A program made the translations under genes and the position numbers. The notes under the pieces are model-generated. The model had not been told where the DNA came from, ran no database searches, and was given only the letters and a program-made list of their open reading frames with translations. Shown here piece after piece: positions 1 to 9,639 of a stretch of DNA of 64,000 bases. The DNA comes from Nannocystis punicea (GTDB taxonomy: Bacteria > Myxococcota_A > Polyangia > Nannocystales > Nannocystaceae), in assembly GCF_026965555.1 (NCBI RefSeq), contig NZ_CP114040.1:8468001-8532000 (forward strand), written 5' to 3'. Position 1 is the first letter of the stretch, and every line of letters begins with the position of its first letter.

Positions 1-748
1 TGACGATCAGCGGGTTGTTCGGCGCCGGGACGCCCGCGTAGTTCTCCTTCGGCTCCGGCGTGTCGCCGGCGACCAGCACCGAGTCGATGGTGGTCGTGCG
101 ATTGCCGGAGAAGTGCGCGGCCGCGTACACCTTCGAGCCGTCGGCCGACGTCGCCAGCGCCCGCGGGGTGTCGGCGAACAGGGTGATCACGGTCTTCGGC
201 GTGCCGCCCATCGCCGCGCCGAGGTTGTTGGCGTCGAACACCCAGACGTCGGCCCGCCCGACGCTCGGCGTCGTCAGCTGCGGGTCGAAGCCGATGTTCT
301 GTCCGCGGTGCGCAGTCGTGATGAAGGCCCGGCTCTTCGACGGACCGGCGAAGACGATGTCACGCGGCTCGTCGCCGACCAGGAGGGTCCGGGTCACGCG
401 ATTGGGCGCCGCGGTGCCGACATAGACGACACTGACACTGTCCGACACGTGATTGACGACCCACACCTCGGTGTTGCTGCGGGCCGCCACCGCGACCGGC
501 TCGACGCCGACCGGGATCGACGTCCGGTGGGACAGGCCCCACCAGGTCACGTCGTAGACCTCGAGCTGGCCGTCCGGCGTGTTGACGGCGAATAACGTCT
601 TCTTGTCGGGCGAGAGGGCGAGCGGACGGACCTGCCCGCTCTCGAACAGGGTGTACGAAGGCGGGGCCGCCCCCGCCTCCCCCACCGTGCCCATCGCCAC
701 TCCGAGACCCACCGACCACAAAAATGCGCGCGCGCCTATCGAGAGCAT
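1..748 (-). CDS. Secreted YVTN-type beta-propeller protein, C-terminal part outside window
   Basis: The reading frame runs from an ATG at 748 to the window edge without a stop, so only the first 249 or so residues are visible. Residues 1-28 look like a Sec signal peptide ending in AGAA. After it come repeated blades with motifs such as SPDKKTLFAVN, VAARSNTEVWVVN, EPRDIVFAGPSKSRAF and ATSADGSKVYAAA, typical of YVTN/lactonase-like seven-bladed propellers. These proteins usually act outside the cytoplasm as binding scaffolds; the ligand is unknown. A GGAGG motif lies a few bases before the ATG and fixes the start. The lipoprotein at 36830-38250 carries a related propeller. Propeller fold likely; function unknown. 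Confidence 0.8.
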   Translation of the reverse strand, partial: MLSIGARAFLWSVGLGVAMGTVGEAGAAPPSYTLFESGQVRPLALSPDKKTLFAVNTPDGQLEVYDVTWWGLSHRTSIPVGVEPVAVAARSNTEVWVVNHVSDSVSVVYVGTAAPNRVTRTLLVGDEPRDIVFAGPSKSRAFITTAHRGQNIGFDPQLTTPSVGRADVWVFDANNLGAAMGGTPKTVITLFADTPRALATSADGSKVYAAAHFSGNRTTTIDSVLVAGDTPEPKENYAGVPAPNNPLIV

Positions 749-1100
749 CCCCCACCTCCAACTGCGCAGAGCAGAATTGTCAACGATCGCCCCCCCCGGG
801 TCGACCCCCATTGACGCCTGTCCCGAGGCCCGCGCTCGAGCTCGGCGCCGTCGTATGAGTGTATGTCAACAGGTCAAAGGATCCTAGAGCTACGATTAAT
901 TAATTCGTCGCCGCCTCGCCGCCTCGCCGCGTCTCCGAGTATCCCACCGCACCCGACCCGCGGCGCGGGGTCCGAAGACCGCGCGCGAAGTCTGTATGTA
1001 CAATCGCCACACCGAGGATCGCGCGTCCTTACAATTGCGAACCCCGCCGAGCGAGGCTGCGGCGGGGCGTCGCGGGCGGGGCGCTCGCAGCGAGCGGGTG
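749..1100. other. Intergenic stretch upstream of the propeller gene
   Basis: About 350 bases lie between the propeller gene start and the P450 stop, both on the minus strand. The propeller gene promoter should lie here. A GCCGCCTCGCCGCCTCGCCGC microrepeat is visible near 910-935. No gene or clear terminator was seen. Confidence 0.5.
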
Positions 1101-2348
1101 TCAGGCGGGCGTCATCGTGATCGGCAGCGACTTGAAGCCGCGGACCATCATGCTCGACACCCACTCGAGCGGCGCGTCGGACTCGAGGCGCAGGTCCGAG
1201 AACGTCTGGAGCAGCGCTTGAATCGCCAGACGTCCCTCGAGTCGCGACAGCGCGGCGCCCGGGCAGACGTGGATACCGGAACTGAAGGACAGATGACGCG
1301 TGTCTTGACGCTCGATGTCGAACCGGTCGGGATCGGGGAATCGATGACCGTCGCGGTTCGCGGAGCAGATGATGCTCAGTACATAGTCGCCCGCGCCGAT
1401 CTTGCCGTCGGGGAGGTCGGTGATGTCCACCTTCGCCCGGCGGAAGGTGCCGAACGTCGGGCCGTCGTAGCGCATCGTCTCCTCGAGCGCGGCGTCGACG
1501 AGGCGCGGGTCCTCGCGCAGTCGCTGCGCCTGCTCGGGGTGGCGCACGAGGGTGTTCACCGCGTTGGCTACCATATATAGTGTGGTCTCCTGGCTGGCCA
1601 GGAACAGGGTCACGCACATCGCCACGAGCTCGGTGTCGGTCATGCCGACCCCGTCGACGCGCGCCTCGACCAACTTGCTCAGCAGGTCCTCGGTCGAGCG
1701 GCTGCGCCGCGCGGCGATGTGCGCGTTGAAGTATTCGTAGTAGCTCATGACACCGCGGTACGCCGACTCGACGCCCTCGGCGGTGGCGATGCCGGCGCCG
1801 AACAGCGACATGACGACCAGCGCGTCCTCCCGCAGCCGCTCGCTGTCCTCGCGCGGGATGCCCATCAACTCGCTGAACACGGTCATCGGCAGCTGCGCCG
1901 CGAAGTCGGCGACCACGTCCATGTGCCCCCGCTCGCGCGCGGCCGCCAGCAAATCGTCGATCGCCTGCTGGATCCGCGGCCGCAGCCGCTCGACCGCCTG
2001 CACCGTGAACGCGCGGGCGATCAGCGCCCGCAGCCGCGTGTGGTCCGGCGGGTCCATGAACGCGACCCAGCTCGAGACGAAGGTGTTGAACACCTCGAAT
2101 TTTGCACGCACGCTCTCGGGCGCGCCGAGGCCGTACTGCGCCACCTTCGAGTTCGAGAACTCCGACTTTCTGTCGCGAAGGACCCGCTGGATGTCGGCGT
2201 AGCGGGTCAGCACCCAGCTCTTGAGCAAGGGGTGCCAGAACACCGGGTCTTCCTCGCGCATGCGCCGGAGCGTCGGATAAGGGTCGGCGAAGAAAGCTGG
2301 GCTGAGGATGTCGTACTTGACAGCGGGCGCGGTCGGTTCTTGAGACAT
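1101..2348 (-). CDS. Cytochrome P450
   Basis: A 415-residue bacterial class I-type P450, a soluble haem monooxygenase that would need separate ferredoxin and reductase partners; none are nearby. The haem-binding loop reads FSSGIHVCPG (FxxGxHxCxG), with the proximal Cys ligand. The K-helix ExxR is EETMR, and the I-helix oxygen-binding Thr region is LASQETTLY. Length matches the family (about 400). The frame stays open upstream, but the ATG at 2348 (MSQEPTAP) gives the usual P450 N-terminus, with a GGAG about 10 bases before it. It diverges from the kinase gene at 2710. Substrate cannot be told; a link to the NRPS-PKS 9 kb away would be speculation. Confidence 0.95.
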   Translation of the reverse strand: MSQEPTAPAVKYDILSPAFFADPYPTLRRMREEDPVFWHPLLKSWVLTRYADIQRVLRDRKSEFSNSKVAQYGLGAPESVRAKFEVFNTFVSSWVAFMDPPDHTRLRALIARAFTVQAVERLRPRIQQAIDDLLAAARERGHMDVVADFAAQLPMTVFSELMGIPREDSERLREDALVVMSLFGAGIATAEGVESAYRGVMSYYEYFNAHIAARRSRSTEDLLSKLVEARVDGVGMTDTELVAMCVTLFLASQETTLYMVANAVNTLVRHPEQAQRLREDPRLVDAALEETMRYDGPTFGTFRRAKVDITDLPDGKIGAGDYVLSIICSANRDGHRFPDPDRFDIERQDTRHLSFSSGIHVCPGAALSRLEGRLAIQALLQTFSDLRLESDAPLEWVSSMMVRGFKSLPITMTPA

Positions 2349-2709
2349 CGGCGGGAGCTCCGAGATCGTCGCTGCGGCGGGCGGCCCGGCCTGCTGCCGA
2401 CGGTCAAGATGCTTGAGCATACATCGCCGCGCGACGGCCGAGAACGGAAACCAAAGGCCCTCCTGCGAACGCCGTGTGGTGCGCGTGCGACTGGTGCATC
2501 GATCGCTGGTGCAGAGTCTGCGGATGGAGCAAGGCGCGGTTTCGTGCCGCGGGCGCGCCAGGGCCCGCGGACGGGTGTTCGCGCGTTCCGGCGACGCGTC
2601 ATCGCCGCCCGCGCGCGTAAGGGCCAGTCCCGCCTGCGAGCGTGGCCCTGCGCACCGCGCGAATGCAGGGGGGAGCGACGCGAGACGCCCGCCGGGGCCG
2701 CCAGACAGT

Positions 2710-5700
2710 ATGATACGCCTGATCGGCTCAGCGACGCTCGACATGGAAGCCTCTCCACGTTTCTCGCTCAAGCAACGGCTCCACGAGGGGCAGAACTCGA
2801 TCATCTTCCGCGGCGTCCGCGAAGACGAGCAGACCCCGATCGTGATCAAGGTGCTGAAGGGCGAGTTCCCGAGCCCACGCGCATTGAGACAGCTGCGCCG
2901 CGAATTCGTCACCCTGCGCGAGCTCGACGTGCCCGGGGTCGTGCGCGTCTACTCGCTGGAGAACTACGGCAACGGCCTCGCGCTGGTGATGGAGGACGAC
3001 GGCGGCGTCCCGCTGAGCGACGTCATCCACGGCGAGGCGCTGCAGCTGCGGCGGGCGCTCGAGCTGGGCGTCGCGCTGGCCGACATCCTGGCTCGCCTGC
3101 ACGAGCGGGCCATCATCCACAAGGACATCAAGCCGCACAACATCCTCGTCAATTCGTCGACCGGCAGCGTCAAGCTGATCGACTTCGGCATCGCCACCAA
3201 CCTGGCCCACGAGACAGCTCAGGTCTCGAGCCCCGAGGCGCTCGAGGGCACCCTGATGTACATGTCGCCCGAGCAGAGCGGGCGCGTGAACCGGGTCGTC
3301 GACCAGCGCACCGACCTCTACTCGCTCGGCGTCACGCTCTACGAGATGCTGACGGGCTCGGTCCCGTTCAACGCCAACGACGCGATGGAGCTGGTCCACA
3401 GCCACATCGCCCGCACGCCGGCGCCGCCGTGGGTGCGCACGCCGACGCTCCCGCGGGTGGTCTCCGACGTCGTCATGAAGCTCCTCGCCAAGGGGCCGGA
3501 GGACCGCTACCAGCACGCCCTCGGCCTGGCGGCCGACCTCGCCCGCTGCCTCGCAGCGCTCGACGAGACCGGCGAGATCGAGGCGTTCGAGCTCGGCCAG
3601 CGCGACCGCGCCGACGTGCTGCGCATCCCGCAGAAGCTCTACGGCCGCGAGGCCGACGTCCGCGCGCTGGCCGAGGCGTTCGTCCGCGTGCAGGACGGCC
3701 GCCCCGAGCTGCTGCTGGTCGCCGGCGGCCCGGGCGTCGGCAAGTCCGTGCTGGCCCACGAGGTCCACCGCGTGATCGCCCGCAGCGGCGGCCGCTTCGT
3801 CACCGGCAAGTTCGACCTGGTCCAGCGCAACGTCCCGTTCAGCGCGCTCGCCTCGGCGCTGTCCGATCTGGCCCGCCAGCTGCTGACCGAGTCGTCGCGC
3901 ACGCTGGCAGAGTGGCGCGCGCGCATCCAGCAGGCCGTCGGCACCAGCGGTCAGCTGGTCGTCGACCTCGTGCCCGAGCTCGAGCGGATCCTCGGCAAGC
4001 AGCCGCCGCTGCCGCCGCTGCGCCCGACCGAGTCGCAGAACCGCTTCGGCCTGATCATGCAGAACTTCGTGCGCGCCCTGTGCCCGCGCACCTCGCCGCT
4101 GGTGGTCTTCCTCGACGACCTGCAGTGGGCCGACGCCGGCACGCTGTCGCTGCTGCGCCTGATCCTCACCGACCCCGACGGCGGCCACCTGCTGCTCGTG
4201 GGCGCCTACCGCGACGGCGAGGTCGACCTCGGCCACCCGCTGCGCGCCGCGGTCACCCAGCTACGCAAAGAGGGCGTACCGCTCACCGAGCTGACGCTCG
4301 GCCCGCTCGACCGCACGAGCGTGCGCGCGCTGCTGGCCGACACCCTGCTCCGCGAGCGCCCCGGCGTGCCGCCGCCGCGCGCGGAGGTCGAGCGGCTCGA
4401 GAGCCTCGCCTCGCTGGTGTTCGACAAGACCCACGGCAACCCGTTCTTCCTGACGCAGTTCCTGACGATGCTGCACCGGAACGGGCTGATCCGCTTCGAC
4501 GCCGCCACCGGCGGGTGGGCCTGGGACACCGCCGCCGTGGCCGCCGCGCCGATCACCGAGAACGTGGCCGAGCTGATGTCGGAGCGGCTGCGCGAGTTCC
4601 CGGCCGACACCCAGCGCCTGCTCGCCGTCGCCGCCTGCGTCGGCCACGAGTTCGACGTCGTCACCCTGGCGCGGATCGCCGAGCGCAGCCCGGGCCGCGT
4701 CGCCGAGGAGCTGTGGCCCGCGCTGCACGCCGGCCTGGTCGTGCCGCTCGACTCCAACTACCGCCTGCTCGCCGACGACGACGACGGCGCGCCCGCGGCC
4801 CACGAGACCGCCGAGCTGGTGGTCGCCTGCCGGTTCCTCCACGACCGCGTGCAGCAGGCCGCGCTGTCGCTCAGCACGCCCGAGGCGCTGCACGACGTCC
4901 ACCTGCGGATCGGTCGCAGCCTGCAGGCCGCGCACGCCGGCGAGCTGCGCGGCGACGCGCTGTTCGACGTGGTCCGCCACCTCAACGCCGGCGCGCCGCG
5001 CCTGACCGACCCCGCCGAGCGCCTGCAGCTGGCCCGCGCCAACCTCGAGGCCGCGCGGGCGGCCAAGCGCGCCACCGCCTACGCCGCCGGCGCCGCGTTC
5101 GCGGCCGCCGGCGTCGCGGTGCTGCCCGAGGACGCCTGGGAGTCCCAGTTCGCGCTGACCCTCGCGCTCCACCGCGAGCAGGCCGAGTGCGACTACATGG
5201 TCGGCCGCGTCGACCGGGCCGACGCCAAGCTCGAGGAGCTGATCCGCCGCGCCCGCTCGCCGATCGAGCAGGCCGACCTGTTCGCGCTGCGCGTGATGCT
5301 GCTGTCGTCGCAGGGCCGCTTCGCCGAGGGCCTGGTCGCCAGCCGCGCCGGCCTCGAGCAATTCGGCGAGCGCCTGCCGGAGACGCCGGAGCAGACGATG
5401 GCGACCTTCGGCGAGGTCTACGGCGCGATCGAGGCCAGCCTCGCCGGCCGCACCGTCGAGTCGCTCGCCGACGCCCCGGCGATGCGCGACCCGACCCACA
5501 GCGCGGTGCTCCGCCTGCTCAACGAGGCGTTCGGCGCCGGCTTCGTGGTCGACGCCCGCCTCGGCTCGGTCGTCATCCTCAAGCACGTCCTGCTGTCGCT
5601 CACCCACGGCCCGGGCGAGCTGTCGGCCTTCGGCTACGCGACCTACGGCTACCTGCTGGCCGGCCCGCTCGGCCGCCCCGCCGACGCCCTGCGCTACGGC

Positions 5701-8001
5701 CGGCTCGCGCTGCAGCTGCTCGAGCGCTTCACCTCGACCGAGGTCGCCAGCCGCGTGCACTTCATGGTCGGCTTCTACACCGGCCACACCCGCCCGCTGC
5801 GCGACAGCCTGCACCACCTGAACCAGGCCCGCGTGCTCGGCCTCGAGACCGGCGACTTCATGTACGCCTCGCAGGGCGCCGTGTTCCACGTGCTGGCCAA
5901 CCTGCGCCGCGGCGAGGACCTGACGGCGGTCCGCGAGGAGATCGATCAAGGCCAGGCGCTGATGGTGCGCACGCGCGACGCGATGTCGACGGCGCAATTG
6001 GTGCTGCTCGGCAACGTCGTCGACGCGCTGCAGCACGAGCGCTGGTACGGCGGCCCGCTGTTCGGCGCCAACGAGGCCGAGGCCGAGTGGCTGCGGACCG
6101 TCGACGCCACCGGCCTGGTGATCGTGCGCTTCCTGCACCACGTCACCAAGCTGATGGTGGCGACGCTGTTCGAGGCGTACCCCGAGGCGCTGGCGCTCGG
6201 CGCCGCCGCCCAGCCGCACATGGTCGTCGCCGTCGGCGGCCCGTACACCGCCGACCTGCCGTTTTACAGCGCGCTGGCGCTGGCGGCCAGCCACGCCGCC
6301 GCCGCCGACGAGGCCGAGCGCGCCGCGCTGATGGCCCAGCTGCTCGAGCACCGCGCCAGCACGGCCCAGTGGGCCCAGCTGTGCCCGGAGAACGAGCAGC
6401 ACCGCCTGCACATCATCGACGCCGAGATCGCGCGGCTCCGCGGCCAGGACCTGGTCGCGCTCGACGAGTACGACCGCGCGATCGAGTGGGCCCGCCGCGG
6501 CCAGTTCATCCACCACGAGGCGATCGCCAACGAGCTGTGCGGCCGCTTCCACCAGGCCCGCGGCCGCAGCCAGATCGCCCGCGTCTACCTCGGCCAGGCC
6601 CGCTACGGCTACGAGCGCTGGGGCGCGCTGGCCAAGGTGCGCGCGCTCGACGTCAAGTACCCGCACCTGGCCGCCCGCGCCGAGAGCGTCGGCGCGACGA
6701 TCACCGCCACCAGCAACCGCGCGCTCATCACCAGCTCGCTGTCCACCACCGGCAACCAGGGCCTCGACCTCACCAGCGTCATCAAGGCCGCGCAGGCGCT
6801 GACCGCCGAGATCGCGGTCGAGCCGCTGCTCGAGAAGATCATCCAGATCATGATCGAGAACGCCGGCGCCCGCCGCGGCGTGCTCCTGCTCGAGCAGGAC
6901 GGCCAGCTGTGCGTGGTCGCCGAGTCGTCGGTCGACACCGGCTCGTACACCCTGAAGCAGCCGCTGCCGCTGTCCGAGGCCGCGTCGGTGCCGGTGTCGA
7001 TCGTCAACTACGTGGTCCACACCACCGACAGCGTGGTCCTCGAGGACGCCGCCCGCGCCGGCCCGTTCACCACCGACACGTACGTGGCCCGCAGCGGGAT
7101 GCGCTCGGTCCTGTGCACGCCGCTGGTCCACCAGACCAAGCTGACCGGCGTCCTCTACCTCGAGAACGAGCTGATCCCGTCGGTGTTCCCCGAGGCCCGC
7201 CTGCATACGCTCAAGCTCATCGCCTCGCAGGCGGCGATCTCGATCGAGAACGCCAACCTGTACGCCAACATGGAGCGGCTGGTGCAGAAGCGCACCGACG
7301 AGCTGCACCGCGTCAATCAATCGCTGACCGCCAGCAACGCCGAGCTCGACGCGTTCGCCCGCACGGTCGCCCACGACCTCAAGAACCCGCTCGGGGCGAT
7401 GGTCGGCTACTCCGAGTACCTGCTGGAGAACATCGCCGAGGTCGAGCTCGACGAGGTCGAGCGCGTGGTCGAGAACATCCGCCGCGCCTCGCACACCGCG
7501 ACCAACATCATCGACGAGCTGCTGCTGCTGGCCGGCGTGCGCAAGCAGCAGGTCCAGACGTCCCGCCTCGACATGGCGGCGATCATGCGCCAGGTCGATC
7601 AGCGCATGGCCTACATGCTGCGCGAGTACGCCGGCGAGCTGGCGACGCCGCCGTCGTGGCCGCCGGCGCTCGGCTACGCGCCGTGGATCGAGGAGGCGTG
7701 GACGAACTACATCAGCAACGGCCTCAAGTACGGCGGCTCGCCCCCGCGGCTGCAGCTCGGCGCCGACGTGCAGGACGGCAAGGTCCGCTTCTGGGTCCGC
7801 GACAACGGCCCGGGCATCGACCAGGAGGCGCAAGAGAAGCTGTTCGCCGAGTTCTCGCGGCTCGACACGGTCCGCGCCGAAGGCCACGGCCTCGGCCTGT
7901 CGATCGTGCGCCGGATCATCGAGCGCCTCGGCGGCAGCGTCGGCGTCGAGAGCGAGCTCGGCACCGGCAGCCTGTTCTACTTCACCCTGCCGGCGGCGTG
8001 A
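2710..8001 (+). CDS. Hybrid Ser/Thr kinase - AAA ATPase - GAF - histidine kinase
   Basis: A multi-domain signalling protein of about 1763 residues. Order: Ser/Thr protein kinase (about 15-290; catalytic loop IHKDIKPHNILV with Asp139, DFG as IDFGIA, then MSPEQ); AAA/STAND-type ATPase (Walker A GGPGVGKS about 339-346, Walker B-like VVFLDDLQWAD); a long helical, TPR-like section to about 1350; a GAF domain (about 1375-1520); a HisKA dimerisation domain with phospho-acceptor His1555 in VAHDLKNPLG; and an HATPase_c domain (DNGPGID, GHGLGLS) at the end. This architecture is known from cyanobacteria and myxobacteria. The N-lobe lacks a classic GxGxxG loop, as is usual in this family. No response regulator is adjacent. 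The start could also be the ATG at 2743, where kinase homology begins; neither has a strong ribosome site. Confidence 0.95.
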   Translation: MIRLIGSATLDMEASPRFSLKQRLHEGQNSIIFRGVREDEQTPIVIKVLKGEFPSPRALRQLRREFVTLRELDVPGVVRVYSLENYGNGLALVMEDDGGVPLSDVIHGEALQLRRALELGVALADILARLHERAIIHKDIKPHNILVNSSTGSVKLIDFGIATNLAHETAQVSSPEALEGTLMYMSPEQSGRVNRVVDQRTDLYSLGVTLYEMLTGSVPFNANDAMELVHSHIARTPAPPWVRTPTLPRVVSDVVMKLLAKGPEDRYQHALGLAADLARCLAALDETGEIEAFELGQRDRADVLRIPQKLYGREADVRALAEAFVRVQDGRPELLLVAGGPGVGKSVLAHEVHRVIARSGGRFVTGKFDLVQRNVPFSALASALSDLARQLLTESSRTLAEWRARIQQAVGTSGQLVVDLVPELERILGKQPPLPPLRPTESQNRFGLIMQNFVRALCPRTSPLVVFLDDLQWADAGTLSLLRLILTDPDGGHLLLVGAYRDGEVDLGHPLRAAVTQLRKEGVPLTELTLGPLDRTSVRALLADTLLRERPGVPPPRAEVERLESLASLVFDKTHGNPFFLTQFLTMLHRNGLIRFDAATGGWAWDTAAVAAAPITENVAELMSERLREFPADTQRLLAVAACVGHEFDVVTLARIAERSPGRVAEELWPALHAGLVVPLDSNYRLLADDDDGAPAAHETAELVVACRFLHDRVQQAALSLSTPEALHDVHLRIGRSLQAAHAGELRGDALFDVVRHLNAGAPRLTDPAERLQLARANLEAARAAKRATAYAAGAAFAAAGVAVLPEDAWESQFALTLALHREQAECDYMVGRVDRADAKLEELIRRARSPIEQADLFALRVMLLSSQGRFAEGLVASRAGLEQFGERLPETPEQTMATFGEVYGAIEASLAGRTVESLADAPAMRDPTHSAVLRLLNEAFGAGFVVDARLGSVVILKHVLLSLTHGPGELSAFGYATYGYLLAGPLGRPADALRYGRLALQLLERFTSTEVASRVHFMVGFYTGHTRPLRDSLHHLNQARVLGLETGDFMYASQGAVFHVLANLRRGEDLTAVREEIDQGQALMVRTRDAMSTAQLVLLGNVVDALQHERWYGGPLFGANEAEAEWLRTVDATGLVIVRFLHHVTKLMVATLFEAYPEALALGAAAQPHMVVAVGGPYTADLPFYSALALAASHAAAADEAERAALMAQLLEHRASTAQWAQLCPENEQHRLHIIDAEIARLRGQDLVALDEYDRAIEWARRGQFIHHEAIANELCGRFHQARGRSQIARVYLGQARYGYERWGALAKVRALDVKYPHLAARAESVGATITATSNRALITSSLSTTGNQGLDLTSVIKAAQALTAEIAVEPLLEKIIQIMIENAGARRGVLLLEQDGQLCVVAESSVDTGSYTLKQPLPLSEAASVPVSIVNYVVHTTDSVVLEDAARAGPFTTDTYVARSGMRSVLCTPLVHQTKLTGVLYLENELIPSVFPEARLHTLKLIASQAAISIENANLYANMERLVQKRTDELHRVNQSLTASNAELDAFARTVAHDLKNPLGAMVGYSEYLLENIAEVELDEVERVVENIRRASHTATNIIDELLLLAGVRKQQVQTSRLDMAAIMRQVDQRMAYMLREYAGELATPPSWPPALGYAPWIEEAWTNYISNGLKYGGSPPRLQLGADVQDGKVRFWVRDNGPGIDQEAQEKLFAEFSRLDTVRAEGHGLGLSIVRRIIERLGGSVGVESELGTGSLFYFTLPAA

Positions 8002-8074
8002 CGCCGGCCGTGACCCGAGCGGCGCGCTGGTTTATGCTGGAGCGCAGGATCGAGGGACGGGGGAGAGCATCGCC

Positions 8075-8689
8075 ATGACCCACGAGAACCCAGGCAGCGA
8101 GGTCGCGGCGCTGCAAGCACGCCTGGCCCGCCAGCTCGAGCAGGACGACCTCCGGCTGGTGAGCGCGGCCGGCGAGGTCGAGCTGGTGCGGATGCAGGAG
8201 GCGGACGCAGAGGCGCAATTCCGGGTGGTCGAGGCCAACCGCGCGCACCTCCGCGAGTGGCTCGGCTGGCTCGATGTCACGATCCAGGTCGAGAACATGC
8301 GCGAGTTCATCGCCGACGCGCGCAGCCGGACGCGCGACGAGGGCTCGATCGTGTGGGCGATCCGCCACGGCGGCGAGAACGTGGGGGTGATCAGCTTCCA
8401 CGCGATCGAGTGGGCCGAGTCGCTGGCGTCGATCGGCTACTGGCTGGCCAGGTCGGCGACGGGCCGCGGGCTGGCGACGGCGGCGCTGCGCACGGTCGTC
8501 GAGTTCGCGTTCGGCGCGCTCGGGCTCAAGACCCTGCGCGCCCGGGTCGCGCCGGGAAACACGCGCAGCGCGGCGCTGGTGCGCCGGCTCGGGTTCCGCG
8601 TGGTCGGCGTCATCGACCCGGGCGAGGAGCTCTACGGGCGACCCGTCGCCCACGAGGTCTTCGAGCTCGAGAATCCTGCGGCGGGCTGA
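8075..8689 (+). CDS. GNAT family N-acetyltransferase, RimJ/RimL-like
   Basis: A 204-residue protein whose C-terminal 150 residues match the GNAT fold. The acetyl-CoA loop is visible as ATGRGLATAAL, preceded by the beta-4 strand IGYWLA and followed by KTLRARVAPGNTRSAALVRRLGF, as in RimJ/RimL transferases that acetylate protein N-termini or small molecules. The first 45 residues are an extra helical, charged extension. GGGGGAGAGC precedes the ATG, giving a good ribosome site. It lies 73 bases after the hybrid kinase and may be co-transcribed. Substrate unknown. Confidence 0.92.
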   Translation: MTHENPGSEVAALQARLARQLEQDDLRLVSAAGEVELVRMQEADAEAQFRVVEANRAHLREWLGWLDVTIQVENMREFIADARSRTRDEGSIVWAIRHGGENVGVISFHAIEWAESLASIGYWLARSATGRGLATAALRTVVEFAFGALGLKTLRARVAPGNTRSAALVRRLGFRVVGVIDPGEELYGRPVAHEVFELENPAAG

Positions 8690-8700
8690 CTGTTTTTAAA

Positions 8701-8720
8701 ACGTGTCCTTCGGGGCATGT
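8701..8720. repeat. ACATGTCC-family palindrome
   Basis: ACGTGTCC, loop TTCG, GGGCATGT: an imperfect hairpin completed by G-U pairs in RNA, just after the acetyltransferase stop. On its upstream side is TTTTTAAAA, so read on the minus strand it is a stem followed by T residues. Confidence 0.6.
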
Positions 8721-8736
8721 CGATGGATCGTTGATT

Positions 8737-8754
8737 CATGTCCTTCTGGACATG
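8737..8754. repeat. ACATGTCC-family palindrome, perfect copy
   Basis: CATGTCC-TTCT-GGACATG, a perfect 7-bp hairpin. It is bracketed by a direct repeat GTTGATTCA at 8730-8738 and 8754-8762, which could be a target duplication or chance. No T tract follows. Confidence 0.7.
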
Positions 8755-8840
8755 TTGATTCACGGCCCGGCGCGTGTCACGTCCGCGCGGTTCTTCTGCC
8801 CGGCGGTCCGGGTGTGGCGCTTCGCGAATTGCCGACTGCG

Positions 8841-9022
8841 CCGTGAGAGGCCGACCCGCCGTCGCAGGCTCCGATGAGAGATGTCCCCGGGAGCAGATTG
8901 GGAGGCGCCTGTTCGACGGCCAGGGCTGGCCGCCGAACAGACGCCTTTTCGCGTCTTTAGCGGCGTGTCATTCCGGGGCGACGAATCCGTGTCTCGCGGT
9001 CACGGTAGCTCGGCAGGCGCGG
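8841..9022. repeat. Degenerate long repeat, copy 1 of 3
   Basis: Begins CCGTGAGAGGCCGACCCGCC and shares ordered blocks with the copies at 9042 and 9640: GCAGATTGG..GCGCCT, TTTTCGCG, CGTGTCATTCC, CCGTGTCTCGCGGTC and CTCGGCAGGCGCGG. Copies differ by substitutions and small insertions. Together with flanking sequence these repeats fill most of the gap between 8690 and 9332, and no gene was seen there. Confidence 0.7.
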
Positions 9023-9041
9023 CCACGCGGGGCACGGCTGC

Positions 9042-9195
9042 GGCCATGAGAAGCCGCCCGCGGTCGAGGACTCCGAGGATGCAGATTGGCGCCTATTCTA
9101 AGGACTGGCCGAAGAACTTTTCGCGCCATCACCGACGTGTCATTTCGAGGGTGACGAGTCCGCGTCTCGCGGTCTTGGTTGCTCGGCAGGCGCGG
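9042..9195. repeat. Degenerate long repeat, copy 2 of 3
   Basis: Shares GATGCAGATTGGCGCCT, GAAGAACTTTTCGCG, CGTGTCATTTCGAGG, GAGTCCGCGTCTCGCGGTC and GCTCGGCAGGCGCGG with its neighbours in the same order. It ends about 140 bases before the small gene at 9333. Confidence 0.7.
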
Positions 9196-9332
9196 TCGCA
9201 AGAGCGCGCCACACGAGTCCAAGTCTCACCGGTCGTGAAGGCGAGCCGCGACAGCAGGGCCGGCCCGGTCGCGCTGCGCGGTTGTGAGCCCGACGTCGTG
9301 CAGCCACGGCGGACCGCGGTGTAACTTCTGGC

Positions 9333-9572
9333 ATGGACAACGAATCCCAGACCCTCGCAGCCGCGATTGCGCAACAGAACAATCTCCTGCTCCAGATCGC
9401 GGCCGATCTCTCCGCCATCAGGAAGATCATCGAGCGCTCCACGGCCCCGGCCGTCGAGCAACAGCAAGAAGGGTTGACCATCCCCGGCGCAGAGGAAACG
9501 GCTCAGCCTCCCGAGCAGGAGCTTCGTGCTGGTGGCCACAAGGTCGGAGTTGCCCTCGAACTCGAGCAATAG
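9333..9572 (+). CDS. Small hypothetical protein with N-terminal coiled coil
   Basis: A 79-residue frame beginning MDNESQTLAAAIAQQNNLLL. Residues 5-45 form an amphipathic Gln/Leu/Ile-rich helix consistent with a short coiled coil; the remainder is acidic and Glu/Gln-rich. Its amino-acid makeup is unlike the Arg/Pro/Ala junk of false frames in this GC-rich DNA, which is the main reason for listing it. No obvious ribosome site precedes the ATG. It sits between copies 2 and 3 of the degenerate repeat, so it may be part of a repeated or mobile unit. I do not recognise a family. Confidence 0.45.
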   Translation: MDNESQTLAAAIAQQNNLLLQIAADLSAIRKIIERSTAPAVEQQQEGLTIPGAEETAQPPEQELRAGGHKVGVALELEQ

Positions 9573-9639
9573 TCTGCTCACCGACCCCAGGCGTCGTCCG
9601 GGAAGCGCCGCCCTTCCGGACCCGGGGGTACGGCTACAG

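Noticed and set aside
1719..8078. A plus-strand frame of over 2100 codons across the P450 and hybrid kinase
   Set aside because: It encodes Arg/Ala/Pro-rich sequence without domains, while other frames here hold complete recognisable proteins. It is a GC-bias artefact.
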